From positions 1 to 49,401 of the forward strand of contig NZ_JANQVQ010000048.1 in assembly GCF_030730205.1 (NCBI RefSeq): 49,401 nt of DNA, given 5' to 3'. Position 1 is the stretch's first letter. The number at the start of each line of letters is the position of its first letter. The notes beneath the pieces are model-generated. The model was given only the letters and a program-made list of their open reading frames with translations, was not told the DNA's origin and searched no databases. Origin of the DNA: Paraglaciecola sp. (GTDB lineage: Bacteria; Pseudomonadota; Gammaproteobacteria; Enterobacterales; Alteromonadaceae). The position numbers and the translations under genes are program-made. Shown piece by piece: positions 18,869-29,557 of the stretch.

Positions 18869-20098
18869 CTAAAACTCACCCTTAAACCAACTTTGTATTC
18901 GTTGCCAGGGTCCATCACTGGCTTTAGTTTTTGTTGCTAACTTGCTTAGCAAATGATTTTTACCGTATTGCAGCAAACCCACCGCTGTTGCAAACTTGCT
19001 ATCTTCAACATATTCAGACAAACCTTTAATACCAAGAGGTACACCTACTCTGACTGGCATTTGAAATATTTCTTCAGCAAACTCTACCGCGCCTTCCATT
19101 TTTGCTGTACCACCCGTTAACACAATACCGGCGGCAATTTGCTCTTCAAAACCACTTGTGCGAATTTCATCATGCACCAATTCAAATAATTCTTGATAAC
19201 GGGGCTCAATGACTTCAGCCAAAGTATGACGTGACATGGCTCTGGCCGGTCTGCCACCCACACTATGTACTTCAATGCTTTCTTCCATACTTACCATGTC
19301 TTTTAAAGCACAGGCGTAGTTAATTTTTATCTCTTCTGCATGATTAAGCGGAGTACGAAATATTTTCGCTATATCACTGGTGATCTGATTTCCCGCGACA
19401 GGGATAACTGCTGTGTGGCGTATTGCACCATCGGTGTAGATAACGATATCCATGGTACCACCACCGATATCAACAACACAGACACCTAGTTCTTTCTCAT
19501 CATCAGTTAAAACGGCATAGCTCGATGCCAAGGCAGAAAATATCATGTGATCAGCGGTAAGTTCACAACGCTCAACGCATTTGACTAAATTCTTCGCCAT
19601 ATCATCCGCACACGTAATGATGTGCGCTTCAGCTTCCATTCTCACACCCGACATACCGATTGGATTTTTAATCCCCTCTTGCACATCAATGGTAAATTCT
19701 TGTGGCAGTACATGTAATAGCTTACGTTCAGCCGCGATCGGTACTGAGCGCGCAGCATGCACCACATTGTCAACGTCTTCTTGCGTCACTTCTTGATTGT
19801 TAATCGGCACCATGCCACTTTCATTTTGGCATTTAACGTGACGCCCAGAGATTGACATAAACACAGAAGACACACGGCAATCAGCCATAAGCTCCATTTC
19901 GTGGACCGCGCGTTTAACCGATTGAACCACTAAGTTCAAATCATTTACGCCGCCTTTATCCATACCTTTTGATGAATGACTGCCCACGCCAACAATACTA
20001 ATATTATTGTCATCGAGTAATTCGCCCACCACTGCTTTAACATTGCTGGTGCCTATATCTAAGCCAACGATAAGTTTGCGTTCTACGACCTTAGACAT
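18869..20098 (-). CDS. ftsA: Cell division protein FtsA
   Basis: FtsA is an actin-like ATPase that tethers FtsZ to the membrane. The N-terminus has LIVGLDIGTSNVKAVVGE (phosphate 1), followed by the 1C domain, and later VVDIGGGTMDI (phosphate 2) and IVLTGGTAKMEG (adenosine motif). The C-terminal end, WQRIQSWFKGEF, is the amphipathic membrane-targeting helix. I use the ATG at 20098; a GTG four codons upstream is in frame but less likely. It is preceded by ftsQ with 21 bases between and followed by ftsZ. Confidence 0.98.
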   Translation of the reverse strand: MSKVVERKLIVGLDIGTSNVKAVVGELLDDNNISIVGVGSHSSKGMDKGGVNDLNLVVQSVKRAVHEMELMADCRVSSVFMSISGRHVKCQNESGMVPINNQEVTQEDVDNVVHAARSVPIAAERKLLHVLPQEFTIDVQEGIKNPIGMSGVRMEAEAHIITCADDMAKNLVKCVERCELTADHMIFSALASSYAVLTDDEKELGVCVVDIGGGTMDIVIYTDGAIRHTAVIPVAGNQITSDIAKIFRTPLNHAEEIKINYACALKDMVSMEESIEVHSVGGRPARAMSRHTLAEVIEPRYQELFELVHDEIRTSGFEEQIAAGIVLTGGTAKMEGAVEFAEEIFQMPVRVGVPLGIKGLSEYVEDSKFATAVGLLQYGKNHLLSKLATKTKASDGPWQRIQSWFKGEF

Positions 20099-20119
20099 TG
20101 TATTTTCCACTCACTTTAA

Positions 20120-20896
20120 TTAGCTCTCTCGCTGTTTTTTATTCGATTCTGTAGTGTCAGCCTTTGCCCACCCTACAGCTAAACCCGTGTCATAACGCAA
20201 ATCAACATAATCAACCGTCTTGTCTTGCGTAGAAATCAGTGGAAAAATATCCACAAATCGCTGCAAGCGGTCAATAAACTCGCTGCGTCCTAAATTCAAT
20301 TTTATGCCATTTGCCAAGCGTAAATTCCAAGCAAACCGTTCACTTAAAAACAACTCACTAATTTGTAAATGCGTCACTTCCAGCAAAGACTGCATATTGC
20401 GATAGCCTTGCAAGGCCGTTTGTTCGCTGCCCCCAGGCCCAAATAAACTGGGTAAGCTTATATTTTCACGAGTAGCCACTTCTATTCCGTCAAATACTTC
20501 ACCGTGCTGGTTTAACAGTAAATCGTCATTCCACCGCGCCGCAGGTACTTGCTCAACTACATAAATTTCCAAACCATTTGGCCAACGTTTGCGCACTGAA
20601 GCACGATAAACCCAAGGTAATGCTTCAATCATCTGGTGAGTTTGACTCACGTCTAACTCAAAAAAACTGCCAGGCTGAGACTGCCTTACCAACTTCTCTA
20701 TGTTCGCATCATCAATAAACTGACGTTGCCCAGAAATAATAATTTTTTGCAAAGGAGCGCGTTGCTCATCATCCAACCAATTAAGTAACTTCACCAAGCC
20801 AAGCATCAAAACCAATGACAAACACAGCAGAAATGACAATCCTATAATCATTTGTGAACGCGCTTGTGGTGCTGGTAACTGAGCTTGGTTAGTCAT
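20120..20896 (-). CDS. ftsQ: Cell division protein FtsQ
   Basis: FtsQ is a bitopic division protein that binds FtsL and FtsB. The 258 residues comprise a short cytosolic tail, one membrane helix (about 17-40, rich in Leu), a POTRA domain (IIISGQRQFIDDANIEKLV and onward) and the FtsQ beta domain (WRASVRKRWPNGLEIYVVEQ-type stretch with VYRASVRKRWPN, and VDYVDLRYDTGLAV at the end). It sits between ddlB and ftsA in the standard order, with four bases to the ddlB stop. Confidence 0.96.
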   Translation of the reverse strand: MTNQAQLPAPQARSQMIIGLSFLLCLSLVLMLGLVKLLNWLDDEQRAPLQKIIISGQRQFIDDANIEKLVRQSQPGSFFELDVSQTHQMIEALPWVYRASVRKRWPNGLEIYVVEQVPAARWNDDLLLNQHGEVFDGIEVATRENISLPSLFGPGGSEQTALQGYRNMQSLLEVTHLQISELFLSERFAWNLRLANGIKLNLGRSEFIDRLQRFVDIFPLISTQDKTVDYVDLRYDTGLAVGWAKADTTESNKKQRES

Positions 20897-20900
20897 GGCT

Positions 20901-21851
20901 TTAGCCGCGTTCCATCGATGTCTGCAGCACAGCCAATGATAAATCTGAAAATCGCATACCGGCCTGCTTTGCCGCCATAGGCACTAAACTCTTTTCAGTC
21001 ATCCCCGGCACAGTATTCGCTTCTAGCAAATAAAAATTGCCGCCTTTATCTTGCATGAAATCTATGCGTCCCCACCCACTGCCAGACAGAGCACTAAAGG
21101 CTTTTATCGACAATGTGCCTAATTCTTGTTCTTGCTCAGCACTTAAGCCACTGGGGCAAAAATACTGTGTGCTATCCGCTTGGTATTTGGCGGTGTAATC
21201 ATAAAAAACGCGAGGTGTGGACATGCGAATAGAAGGCAAAGCCTGACCATTTAACAGACTGACGGTAAATTCAGAACCTTGAATGAACTGCTCGATCAAG
21301 ACGTGTTCATCATATTTAAACGCATCTTGAATGGCTGTTGCTAATTGTTGTGCACTATTTACTTTGGTCATACCTATGCTTGATCCCTCTTGCGCAGGTT
21401 TAACCATTACCTCATTCCCCAAGCGTGCCATTATAGCCTCGCAAGATCCCGCATCAAAGGAACTTTTAACAGCAATTTCATATTGAGCAGTGGGTAAACC
21501 TAAGGTTTGCCAAATCTGCTTACTTTTAATTTTATCCATGCACAAAGCGGAGCCCAAAACACCACTGCCAGTGTAAGGAATACCCAGTAATTGCAAGGCA
21601 CCCTGCATCGTACCGTCTTCACCGCCACGGCCATGCAACATGATTACTACCCGAGAAAACTGCTGTATAAGCAATTCTGTGATGGCTTGTTCAGCAGGAT
21701 CAAAACGATGCGCGTCTATACCTAACGACAAGAGGCTTTTTAAGACCGCGTTGCCTGACAACAAAGACACTTCACGCTCTGCGGATTTGCCACCAAACAT
21801 GACTGCCACTTTGCCGTATGCTGACGGAGCAAGGGGATTAAGATTCGTCAT
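20901..21851 (-). CDS. ddlB: D-alanine-D-alanine ligase
   Basis: This cytosolic ATP-grasp enzyme makes D-Ala-D-Ala for the peptidoglycan precursor. Family motifs include [15 protein letters not shown] (the Glu and Ser that contact the first D-Ala), [26 protein letters not shown], and the metal-binding end [13 protein letters not shown]. At 316 residues it has normal length. The start overlaps the murC stop by four bases (ATGA), indicating coupling. Confidence 0.97.
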   Translation of the reverse strand: MTNLNPLAPSAYGKVAVMFGGKSAEREVSLLSGNAVLKSLLSLGIDAHRFDPAEQAITELLIQQFSRVVIMLHGRGGEDGTMQGALQLLGIPYTGSGVLGSALCMDKIKSKQIWQTLGLPTAQYEIAVKSSFDAGSCEAIMARLGNEVMVKPAQEGSSIGMTKVNSAQQLATAIQDAFKYDEHVLIEQFIQGSEFTVSLLNGQALPSIRMSTPRVFYDYTAKYQADSTQYFCPSGLSAEQEQELGTLSIKAFSALSGSGWGRIDFMQDKGGNFYLLEANTVPGMTEKSLVPMAAKQAGMRFSDLSLAVLQTSMERG

Positions 21852-23302
21852 TGCACATTCCCCTTAGCGAGTTGATCCATGTCTAATTTACTGGCTTGCA
21901 AATATTTGGCTATTTGACCAATGTTGCCAGCACCTTGGGTCATTAATATGTCTTGATCATTCAGAATTTCTGCTAATAACTTTGGTAATTCATTTACATG
22001 AGAAACATAAATCGGCTCTAACTCGCCTCGCTGGCGAATCGAACGACAAAGGGCTTTGCTGTCGGCACCGTCGATTTGACTTTCGCCAGCAGAATACACT
22101 TCTAGTAGTAGCAATACGTCTACTTGAGAGAGTATTTGCACGAAATCTTCGTACAGGTCGCGAGTACGCGTGTAACGATGGGGTTGATAGGCCATAACGA
22201 TGCGCCTGTCGGGCCAGTTATTGCGCGCGACCGCAATGGTGGCAGCGACTTCGGTAGGATGATGACCGTAGTCGTCTACCAATACCACCTGCCCTTTTTG
22301 CGTTGTGAAATCACCTAATAGCTCAAAACGTCGGCCAATACCTGAGAAACTCGCCAAGGCGTCAACTATCGCCTGATCAGCCACATTTTCATCAGTGGCC
22401 ACTGCAATCGCAGCCAATGCATTTAATACATTGTGTTTACCTGGAATATTTAATCGAATTTTTAGCGGCGCTAAGTCAGCACGGAGCACGGAAAATTCGC
22501 TTTGGTTAAAGCCTAGTTTGACATCGATAGCGCGTACGTCTGCATGCTCAGATAATCCGTAAGTCACATACTTACGGCCAATGCGTGGTAACAATTTAGT
22601 CACCACAGGATCATCAATACACATGACCGCTAAGCCATAAAAAGGTAAGTTGTGCAGGAAGTCGATGTAGGTGTCTTCCATTTTTTGGAAATCGCCTTGG
22701 TAGGTATCCATATGGTCGGCTTCAATATTAGTGACAACACTCACCATTGGTTGCAAGTGAATAAACGAAGCATCACTTTCATCGGCTTCAGCAATCAAAT
22801 AACGACTCGCACCTAAACGTGCGTTAGTGCCTGCACTATTTAGCAGCCCACCAATCACAAAGGTGGGATCGAGCTCTGCTTGCGCAAAAATAGTCGCAAT
22901 TAAACTGGTAGTAGTGGTTTTTCCATGGGTGCCCGCAATGGCAATACCGTGTCTAAACCGCATTAACTCAGCTAACATCTCAGCCCGTCGGATAACAGGG
23001 ATTCGTAATTCCATCGCCGCGCTAACTTCGGCATTACTAGGATCAATCGCACTTGATACTACAACCACGTTCGCCAGTTCAATATTGCTGGCTTGATGAC
23101 CAATAAATATGCGCGCACCTAAATTTTGTAAGCGTGAAGTCATGCCGTTTTCTTGACGATCAGAGCCAGACACTTGGTAACCTTCATTCAGTAAGACTTC
23201 GGCAATCCCGCCCATACCGGCACCACCAATACCCACAAAGTGGATATGCTTAATGCGTCGCATTTCTGGTACATGATAATTCATTACACAGGGTTTAGTC
23301 AT
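21848..23302 (-). CDS. murC: UDP-N-acetylmuramate-L-alanine ligase MurC
   Basis: MurC adds L-Ala to UDP-MurNAc with ATP. The N-terminal domain starts [20 protein letters not shown] with the GIGGAGM nucleotide loop, the ATP loop is GTHGKTTTT, and the metal site lies near EADESDASF. The domain order (UDP-binding, Mur ligase middle, C-terminal) is complete at 484 residues. The first ATG overlaps the murG stop by eight bases; an internal ATG seven codons in is another possible start. It belongs to the continuous dcw operon. Confidence 0.97.
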   Translation of the reverse strand: MTKPCVMNYHVPEMRRIKHIHFVGIGGAGMGGIAEVLLNEGYQVSGSDRQENGMTSRLQNLGARIFIGHQASNIELANVVVVSSAIDPSNAEVSAAMELRIPVIRRAEMLAELMRFRHGIAIAGTHGKTTTTSLIATIFAQAELDPTFVIGGLLNSAGTNARLGASRYLIAEADESDASFIHLQPMVSVVTNIEADHMDTYQGDFQKMEDTYIDFLHNLPFYGLAVMCIDDPVVTKLLPRIGRKYVTYGLSEHADVRAIDVKLGFNQSEFSVLRADLAPLKIRLNIPGKHNVLNALAAIAVATDENVADQAIVDALASFSGIGRRFELLGDFTTQKGQVVLVDDYGHHPTEVAATIAVARNNWPDRRIVMAYQPHRYTRTRDLYEDFVQILSQVDVLLLLEVYSAGESQIDGADSKALCRSIRQRGELEPIYVSHVNELPKLLAEILNDQDILMTQGAGNIGQIAKYLQASKLDMDQLAKGNVQ

Positions 23303-24395
23303 GACAGCGCCCCGCTAGTTGTTCACAAATTGTAGCAACGTGTTGTGCGGCATCTAAACATGCCAGTGTTTTTGCTTTTTGGCTCATTAAAATCAATTTT
23401 TCTGGTTGTGATAAACAGTGAGTAATCAGATTCTGCAGTGCATCCACTGTGAAACCCGATTGCGGTAATAGATAAGCAGCACCAGCATCAGCGAGCACCT
23501 GGGCATTTTTAGTTTGATGATCATCCACCGCATGCGGCAGGGGCACAAATATTGCGCATACACCTGCTGCTGCAACTTCTGCCACGGTCAATGCACCGGC
23601 TCGGCAAATCACTAAATCTGCCCATGCGTACGCGGCTGGAATGTCATCGATAAATTCAGAAAGTTGCCAATTGTCTTGCCCATTCAAAGATTGCTGATAA
23701 ACACGGGTTACCTCATCCAAGTGGCCTTTACCCGTTTGATGGCGCACGTTTACACATGCATTTGCTACAAGAGCAAGAGGCACGACCTGATTGAGAATTT
23801 GCGCGCCTAAACTACCGCCAACAACTAAGATGTTAAGCGGCAACGTGACTTCGGACTTCACAGGGATGGTGGCAAAGGCAGCACGCACCGGGTTGCCGAC
23901 CCACTGGTATTTTTCATCGTTTGTATTATTACTAGCTTGCTGAGCTTCAAAGGTATTAGCAAAACCGGTTAACACTTTCTTGGCTAAACGCGCCAGAATA
24001 CGGTTTGTCATACCGGGGGCTGCATTTTGCTCGTGCACAACTAAGGGTTTATTCGCTAACCACGCAGCAATACCTCCTGGACCACTGGCAAAGCCGCCCA
24101 AGCCCAAGACCACATCAGGCTCAAAAGACTTGATAATCTTTTTGGCTTGTAGAACTGATTTAATAATTTTAAAAGGCGCAGCAATTAAGCGCAGTAAGCC
24201 GTTATTTCTAACCCCTACGACGTCAATAAAACTAATTGGAAAACCCGCCTGAGGCACTAGCTGTGCTTCCATTCTTTCGCTCGTACCCAACCAATGAATC
24301 TGCCAGTTTTTATCAGCAAGAAGCTGAGCAACTGATAAGCCGGGAAATACATGTCCGCCAGTACCGCCAGCCATTACTAACAAACGCTTAGTCAT
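23295..24395 (-). CDS. murG: Lipid II synthase MurG
   Basis: MurG is the membrane-associated glycosyltransferase that adds GlcNAc to lipid I, producing lipid II. It has the two-domain GT-B fold with [14 protein letters not shown] near the N-terminus, [13 protein letters not shown] in the middle, [12 protein letters not shown] opening the C-terminal domain, and [11 protein letters not shown] for UDP-GlcNAc binding. The length of 366 residues is normal. Its start overlaps ftsW by eight bases and its stop overlaps murC. Confidence 0.97.
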   Translation of the reverse strand: MTKRLLVMAGGTGGHVFPGLSVAQLLADKNWQIHWLGTSERMEAQLVPQAGFPISFIDVVGVRNNGLLRLIAAPFKIIKSVLQAKKIIKSFEPDVVLGLGGFASGPGGIAAWLANKPLVVHEQNAAPGMTNRILARLAKKVLTGFANTFEAQQASNNTNDEKYQWVGNPVRAAFATIPVKSEVTLPLNILVVGGSLGAQILNQVVPLALVANACVNVRHQTGKGHLDEVTRVYQQSLNGQDNWQLSEFIDDIPAAYAWADLVICRAGALTVAEVAAAGVCAIFVPLPHAVDDHQTKNAQVLADAGAAYLLPQSGFTVDALQNLITHCLSQPEKLILMSQKAKTLACLDAAQHVATICEQLAGRCHD

Positions 24396-25737
24396 GTAAG
24401 CCTCCGTCAGTGTATTTTTTGCTCTTTGGTTTTTTTAAGCTTTCAAGTACTTGGCTCAAACGATTTTTACCGGCGGCTTGAGGATCATCTTGTTGCTGTA
24501 ATGGCTTACGATTTCCTTTACTACCAGACCCCTTATTCATGGCTTGTATGCCATCAACACGAAGTTCAAAATCAATGCGCACTAAAATACCCACTGCAAT
24601 TGCCATGATAATTAAACTAGAACCACCATAACTGAGTAGAGGAAAGGTCAAGCCTTTGGTGGGTAAAATACCGGCACTTGCGCCCACATTTACAGCGGTT
24701 TGCAAACTAAACCATATGCCGATGGAATAGGCTAAATAGGCATCAAAAGGTCGCTCTTTACGCAAGGCTAAATTTCCCATACGCATGGCCTTCATCACGA
24801 TGACAAACATCAAAACGAGCACCGTGAGCACACCGGCAAAACCAAACTCTTCCGCCAATATGGCCATGATGAAGTCGGTATGTGCTTCAGGAAGATACTC
24901 CAGTTTTTGTAAGCTATTACCTAAGCCTTGACCAAATAAATCGCCTCGACCATAAGCCATCAGTGACTGCGTTAATTGATAGCCGCTGCCAAATGGATCA
25001 GCCCACGGGTCCAAAAACGAAGTAACACGGATCATACGGTAGGGCTCTATGATGATCAGCGCGACAATAACTAAAATGCCTGTAATGGCTAAACCAAAAA
25101 ATTGCCATAGTTTAGCACCGACTAAAAATAACAGGCCAACAGTGGTAAATAACATCACTACCACAGTCCCTAAATCTGGCTGCATTAATAGTAAAAACGC
25201 CAAGGCGCCAAAAACGATAAGCGGTTTGATAAACCCTTTTAAGTTTTCAGTCACTTCTTCGAATCGCCTAACTAAGTATCCGGCTAGGTAGCAAAAGAAA
25301 AACAACTTAGCCGGCTCAGCAGCTTGAATGGTAATAGGACCGATAACCAACCACCGGGTACTGCCGTTAACGCTGCGACCTATGATCAAAACCGCAATCA
25401 AGAGGCCGATAGCTAAAAGCAGCAACCAGGGGTTACTCACCCGCCACCAGCGCATGGGTATTTGGATAACTAACAAGGCGGTGATAATAGCCAATGAAAT
25501 GTAGATACCATGGCGAATTGCAAAATAAAAAGGATTGTCATAAAGCCTATCAGCCACCGGCATAGATGCTGAGGTGACGATGATAAAACCAATCGATAGT
25601 ATGGCTAAAGCAACCAGTAAAAGCACCGCATCATAAGCTTTAGGCGATTCAGCGCTTTTTGAAGGTGCCGCACTATCGTGTTTTTTCACAAATAGATGAC
25701 GCAGGGTATCCATCTTTGACTGCACTAAGGTTGTCAT
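24388..25737 (-). CDS. ftsW: Division-specific peptidoglycan polymerase FtsW
   Basis: FtsW is a SEDS-family glycosyltransferase with ten membrane segments that polymerises lipid II at the septum with FtsI. Typical motifs are AEPAKLFFFCYLAGY, AYGRGDLFGQGLGNS and LPEAHTDFIMAILAEEFGF, plus PTKGLTFPLLSYGGSS near the end. I place the start at the ATG at 25737, which overlaps the murD stop as ATGA, in preference to the 16-codon longer frame inside murD. The protein is about 449 residues with a charged C-terminal tail. Confidence 0.96.
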   Translation of the reverse strand: MTTLVQSKMDTLRHLFVKKHDSAAPSKSAESPKAYDAVLLLVALAILSIGFIIVTSASMPVADRLYDNPFYFAIRHGIYISLAIITALLVIQIPMRWWRVSNPWLLLLAIGLLIAVLIIGRSVNGSTRWLVIGPITIQAAEPAKLFFFCYLAGYLVRRFEEVTENLKGFIKPLIVFGALAFLLLMQPDLGTVVVMLFTTVGLLFLVGAKLWQFFGLAITGILVIVALIIIEPYRMIRVTSFLDPWADPFGSGYQLTQSLMAYGRGDLFGQGLGNSLQKLEYLPEAHTDFIMAILAEEFGFAGVLTVLVLMFVIVMKAMRMGNLALRKERPFDAYLAYSIGIWFSLQTAVNVGASAGILPTKGLTFPLLSYGGSSLIIMAIAVGILVRIDFELRVDGIQAMNKGSGSKGNRKPLQQQDDPQAAGKNRLSQVLESLKKPKSKKYTDGGLHD

Positions 25738-27056
25738 ACCGTGCACTCCTGCATCACAACTTGCTGGACCGCTTGAGCGAAACAATCTCCACGGTGTTGG
25801 TAATTGTTGAACATATCAAGGCTTGCACAGGCAGGAGACAACAAAACGATGTCGTTTTTCTGTGCATGCTGGGCAGCAACGCTTACCGCTTCTTCTAAAC
25901 TCGTCACTTGACAACTACCCGCTTTCAACGCGGCGATGTGTCCGCCGTCTTGACCCAGAGTAATCAGAAAGTCTATTTTTTCATTTAATAATAGCCCAAG
26001 AGGACTAAAATCAGCGCCCTTACCTTGGCCACCAGCAATAAGAATTATTTTACCCGCACAGGTACTGGCCAAGCCTTCAATAGCCGCAAGTGTTGCGCCT
26101 ACATTGGTGGCTTTAGAATCATTGATCCAGCGCACGTGATCATGTATCGCTACGGTTTGACAGCGATGCGGCAAACCGGCAAAACACTTTGCCCCTTGTT
26201 TTATGCCATCCATAGTGGCACCAGCAAGCAAGGATAAGGCGCTAGCGGCTTGAATATTCAGCATATTGTGCGCACCCACTAACAAACATTCGGCACTGCT
26301 TAACCAGTGCTGACCTTGATAAAGAATACTGCTGGTGTCGTTATCCCAACTGAAATCATGTTCACTGGCCGAAAGGCCGAAGGTGATATTCACTGCTCTG
26401 TTACTAGGTTGAGTAGCCGATTCATCGCGGCTGGCCACGACAAATTCGGCATTATCATAAATACGGTGTTTGATGTTCTTATAATTTTCTACGCTACCGT
26501 GACGATCAAGGTGATCATCACAAATATTCAGCACCGTCGCCGATACCGCTTTTAAAGAGCTCGTTGTTTCGAGTTGAAAACTTGATAGTTCCAATACCAC
26601 GATGTCTGCCGGTGTATTGAGCAGCGCGAGTGCAGGTACACCGATGTTACCGCCCATTAACACCTGTAAACCTGATGCTTTACACATCTCGACCACTAAG
26701 TGAGTCACGGTGGATTTGCCATTTGAGCCAGTAATCGCAATCAGCGGTAAAGTATTAAAACGTGCAAATAATTCAATATCGCCGACAACATTAACGCCTA
26801 GGGCAATAGCATGTTGTATCGCTGGTGTTTGCAGGCTTACGCCAGGACTTAAGACAATCAAGTCGGCTTGGCTTAATATTTCAGCATCAAATTCACCAAG
26901 ATGGACTGGAATATCTAAGGCATGTTGCACAGCGCTTCGACTATCCATGGCTGTTACCTTGGCCCCTTGAGCCAATAAAAACTGCACGCAGGACAAGCCG
27001 GTCAGGCCCAGTCCTACTACCACAATGTTTTTATTTGCCAAGTTGATGCTTGCCAT
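25734..27056 (-). CDS. murD: UDP-MurNAc-L-Ala-D-glutamate ligase MurD
   Basis: MurD adds D-Glu to UDP-MurNAc-L-Ala. The protein shows VVGLGLTGLSCVQFL at the N-terminus, ITGSNGKSTVTHLV for ATP, LELSSFQLE and DDHLDRHGSVENYKNIK of the central domain, and the C-terminal LLSPACASLDMFNNYQHRG. I use the ATG at 27056; a TTG four codons earlier is possible, and the AGGA before it sits closer to the TTG. mraY ends 18 bases upstream. The stop overlaps ftsW. Confidence 0.97.
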   Translation of the reverse strand: MASINLANKNIVVVGLGLTGLSCVQFLLAQGAKVTAMDSRSAVQHALDIPVHLGEFDAEILSQADLIVLSPGVSLQTPAIQHAIALGVNVVGDIELFARFNTLPLIAITGSNGKSTVTHLVVEMCKASGLQVLMGGNIGVPALALLNTPADIVVLELSSFQLETTSSLKAVSATVLNICDDHLDRHGSVENYKNIKHRIYDNAEFVVASRDESATQPSNRAVNITFGLSASEHDFSWDNDTSSILYQGQHWLSSAECLLVGAHNMLNIQAASALSLLAGATMDGIKQGAKCFAGLPHRCQTVAIHDHVRWINDSKATNVGATLAAIEGLASTCAGKIILIAGGQGKGADFSPLGLLLNEKIDFLITLGQDGGHIAALKAGSCQVTSLEEAVSVAAQHAQKNDIVLLSPACASLDMFNNYQHRGDCFAQAVQQVVMQECTV

Positions 27057-27074
27057 GTCGAGTATCAATTCCTG

Positions 27075-28157
27075 TTATCTGAGTTTTAAGGTCGCTAAAC
27101 CAATTAATACTAAAATTAACGATATGATCCAAAAGCGCACAATTACCCGCGGTTCTGGCCAGCCTTTTAGTTCGTAATGATGATGAATGGGTGCCATTCG
27201 GAAGATGCGTTGCCCGCGTAATTTAAAGGAGCCCACTTGCAATATCACTGACAGCGTTTCTGCAACAAACACCCCCCCCATAATGATCAATACGATTTCT
27301 TGGCGCACGAGTACCGCCAAAATGCCTAAGGTACCGCCCAGCGCTAAAGAGCCAACATCACCCATAAAGACTTGAGCTGGATAGGTGTTAAACCACAAAA
27401 AACCCAACCCTGCGCCCACAATGGCTGTGCACACAATAACCAACTCACTGGTAAGCGGAATGTGGGGAATATTTAAGTAAGCTGAAAAATTAACGTTACC
27501 GGTGGTGTAAGCAAAAATAGCAAAGGCGCCAGCAACTAATATGGTCGGCACTATCGCTAAACCGTCTAAACCATCTGTTAAATTAACGGCATTACTGGTA
27601 CCGACAATGACAAAGTAAGTAGACACCAAGAAGAACAAACCCATTTGAGGCATTACTTCTTTGAAAAACGGCACAAGCAGAGCGGTTTCAGCGGGATTTT
27701 GCTGACTAGCATATAAATAAAACGCCACCGCAATTGCTATCACCGACTGCCAAAAATACTTCCAACGGGCAATTAGGCCCTTGGGATCTTTGCGAATGAC
27801 TTTACGATAGTCATCAATAAATCCAATGATGCCATAGGTGGTTACAACAAAGAGTGTCACCCACACGTAGCGGTTTGATAGGTCGGCCCACAGCAATACA
27901 CTCGTAATGATAGCCGCCAAAATTAATAAGCCTCCCATAGTAGGGGTGCCCGATTTAACCAAATGGGTTTGAGGACCATCAGTTCTGACAGTTTGGCCGA
28001 TTTGCAAGTGCTGCAACCAGCGGATCATCTTTGGCCCAATAATCAAGGCAATCAATAACGCGGTTAACGTACTCAAAATGGCCCGCAGGGTTAGATAAGT
28101 AAATACATTAAATCCAGCATCAAACTGCTTTAGCCATTCGGCTAGCCAAATTAACAT
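27075..28157 (-). CDS. mraY: Phospho-MurNAc-pentapeptide transferase MraY
   Basis: MraY is a ten-helix membrane enzyme that transfers phospho-MurNAc-pentapeptide to undecaprenyl phosphate, forming lipid I. Conserved signatures are [18 protein letters not shown] with the catalytic Asp pair, [25 protein letters not shown] and the histidine-rich [15 protein letters not shown]. The 360-residue length equals the E. coli enzyme. The start overlaps the murF stop by seven bases. Confidence 0.98.
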   Translation of the reverse strand: MLIWLAEWLKQFDAGFNVFTYLTLRAILSTLTALLIALIIGPKMIRWLQHLQIGQTVRTDGPQTHLVKSGTPTMGGLLILAAIITSVLLWADLSNRYVWVTLFVVTTYGIIGFIDDYRKVIRKDPKGLIARWKYFWQSVIAIAVAFYLYASQQNPAETALLVPFFKEVMPQMGLFFLVSTYFVIVGTSNAVNLTDGLDGLAIVPTILVAGAFAIFAYTTGNVNFSAYLNIPHIPLTSELVIVCTAIVGAGLGFLWFNTYPAQVFMGDVGSLALGGTLGILAVLVRQEIVLIIMGGVFVAETLSVILQVGSFKLRGQRIFRMAPIHHHYELKGWPEPRVIVRFWIISLILVLIGLATLKLR

Positions 28158-29557
28158 GCCATCAACTCCCTAACCCTTTCAAACTTTCCCAAGCCAGAAT
28201 CCTCCAATGCCTTAACTACTCTTTCCATTTTTGCACTGCGAGAGCCTTTCACCAAAATAGTGATGTCGCGTTTTTCAGTGCCTAGCTGCTGTAATACAAA
28301 CTCAGTTAATTGACTTATTTCACTAAAATGTTTACCGCTGTCATTAAATACCGCGCTGGCGCTTTGGCTTAATACACCAAGAGTGAATAACTCATCAATG
28401 CCTTTTTGCTGGGCGTATTCGCCCACTTGCTCATGGTAATAGCGGGCCTTTTCACCCAATTCAGCCATATCACCTAAGATCAGAATTCTGCGTCCTGCAA
28501 AACTCGCAAGTAAGTCGATTGCGGCGTTAACCGAGCCTACGTTAGCGTTGTAGGTATCATCGAGTACCTTAACTTGGTTACTCAATTGTTTGACATGCAA
28601 ACGACCAGCAACATGGGGCATATTGCGCAAGCCCTCGGCAACATCATTAAGACTCGCCCCTACACCTAAGGCTAAGGCAGACGCCACCAAGGCATTATTA
28701 ACGTTATGCATACCTGGTAAAGAAAGAGATACATTAACCCGACCTTGAGGCGTAACCATGTCAAATTGAGCACAGCCATCAAGACCCAAGACCGTATCTT
28801 GCGCATAGAACTCCACCTGCTTCTCACTAGAGAAACATTGGACATTATTCAAGCGTAATTTCCCTTTCCAAAAATCATAAAACTGGCTGTCAGCATTTAA
28901 TATTGCAACGCCGTGTTCTGATAAGCCGTTAAAAATTTCACTTTTTGCTCTCGCTACGCCCAATAAACTGCCAAAACCTTCTAAATGGGCGGCGGCGGCA
29001 TTGACGATAGTGGCGACATCAGGTTTAACAAGTTCGGTGGTGTAGGCAATTTCACCTAGGTGATTAGCACCCATTTCAATCACTGCAAATTCGTGATCAG
29101 CCTCAAGGCGCAACAAGGTTAAGGGCACGCCGATATCGTTATTAAAATTGCCTTTGGTAGCCAATACTTTGCCACGGCGAGATAAAATAGCCGCAACCAT
29201 TTCTTTAACCGTGGTTTTACCACTACTACCGGTGATACCCACCGTTAGGGGAGATAGCTGATGTTTGACTGCGCCTGCAAGATGTCCCAAGGCCAATTTT
29301 GTGTCGCCTACCACGATCTGAGCAATATCAACATCTACTGGATGACTGACAATAGCCGCGATAGCGCCCAAATCATGGGCTTGTTTAACAAAGTGATGCC
29401 CATCAAAATTAGGCCCCTGTAAGGCAATAAATAAGGCACCCTTTTCAATATTACGGGTATCGGTGCTGACGCTTTCAATCACGATAGATTGCGTTTTTGC
29501 ATCAACTAGCTGCCCTCGAATATGCTCAGCCACCCATGAAAGTGAAACTGGGATCAT
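28151..29557 (-). CDS. murF: UDP-MurNAc-tripeptide-D-alanyl-D-alanine ligase MurF
   Basis: MurF joins D-Ala-D-Ala to the UDP-MurNAc-tripeptide. It has a MurE-like N-terminal domain ([20 protein letters not shown]), the ATP loop [29 protein letters not shown], and the C-terminal [18 protein letters not shown] and [11 protein letters not shown]. At 468 residues it is full length. Its ATG overlaps the murE stop as ATGA, showing coupling in the operon. Confidence 0.97.
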   Translation of the reverse strand: MIPVSLSWVAEHIRGQLVDAKTQSIVIESVSTDTRNIEKGALFIALQGPNFDGHHFVKQAHDLGAIAAIVSHPVDVDIAQIVVGDTKLALGHLAGAVKHQLSPLTVGITGSSGKTTVKEMVAAILSRRGKVLATKGNFNNDIGVPLTLLRLEADHEFAVIEMGANHLGEIAYTTELVKPDVATIVNAAAAHLEGFGSLLGVARAKSEIFNGLSEHGVAILNADSQFYDFWKGKLRLNNVQCFSSEKQVEFYAQDTVLGLDGCAQFDMVTPQGRVNVSLSLPGMHNVNNALVASALALGVGASLNDVAEGLRNMPHVAGRLHVKQLSNQVKVLDDTYNANVGSVNAAIDLLASFAGRRILILGDMAELGEKARYYHEQVGEYAQQKGIDELFTLGVLSQSASAVFNDSGKHFSEISQLTEFVLQQLGTEKRDITILVKGSRSAKMERVVKALEDSGLGKFERVRELMAC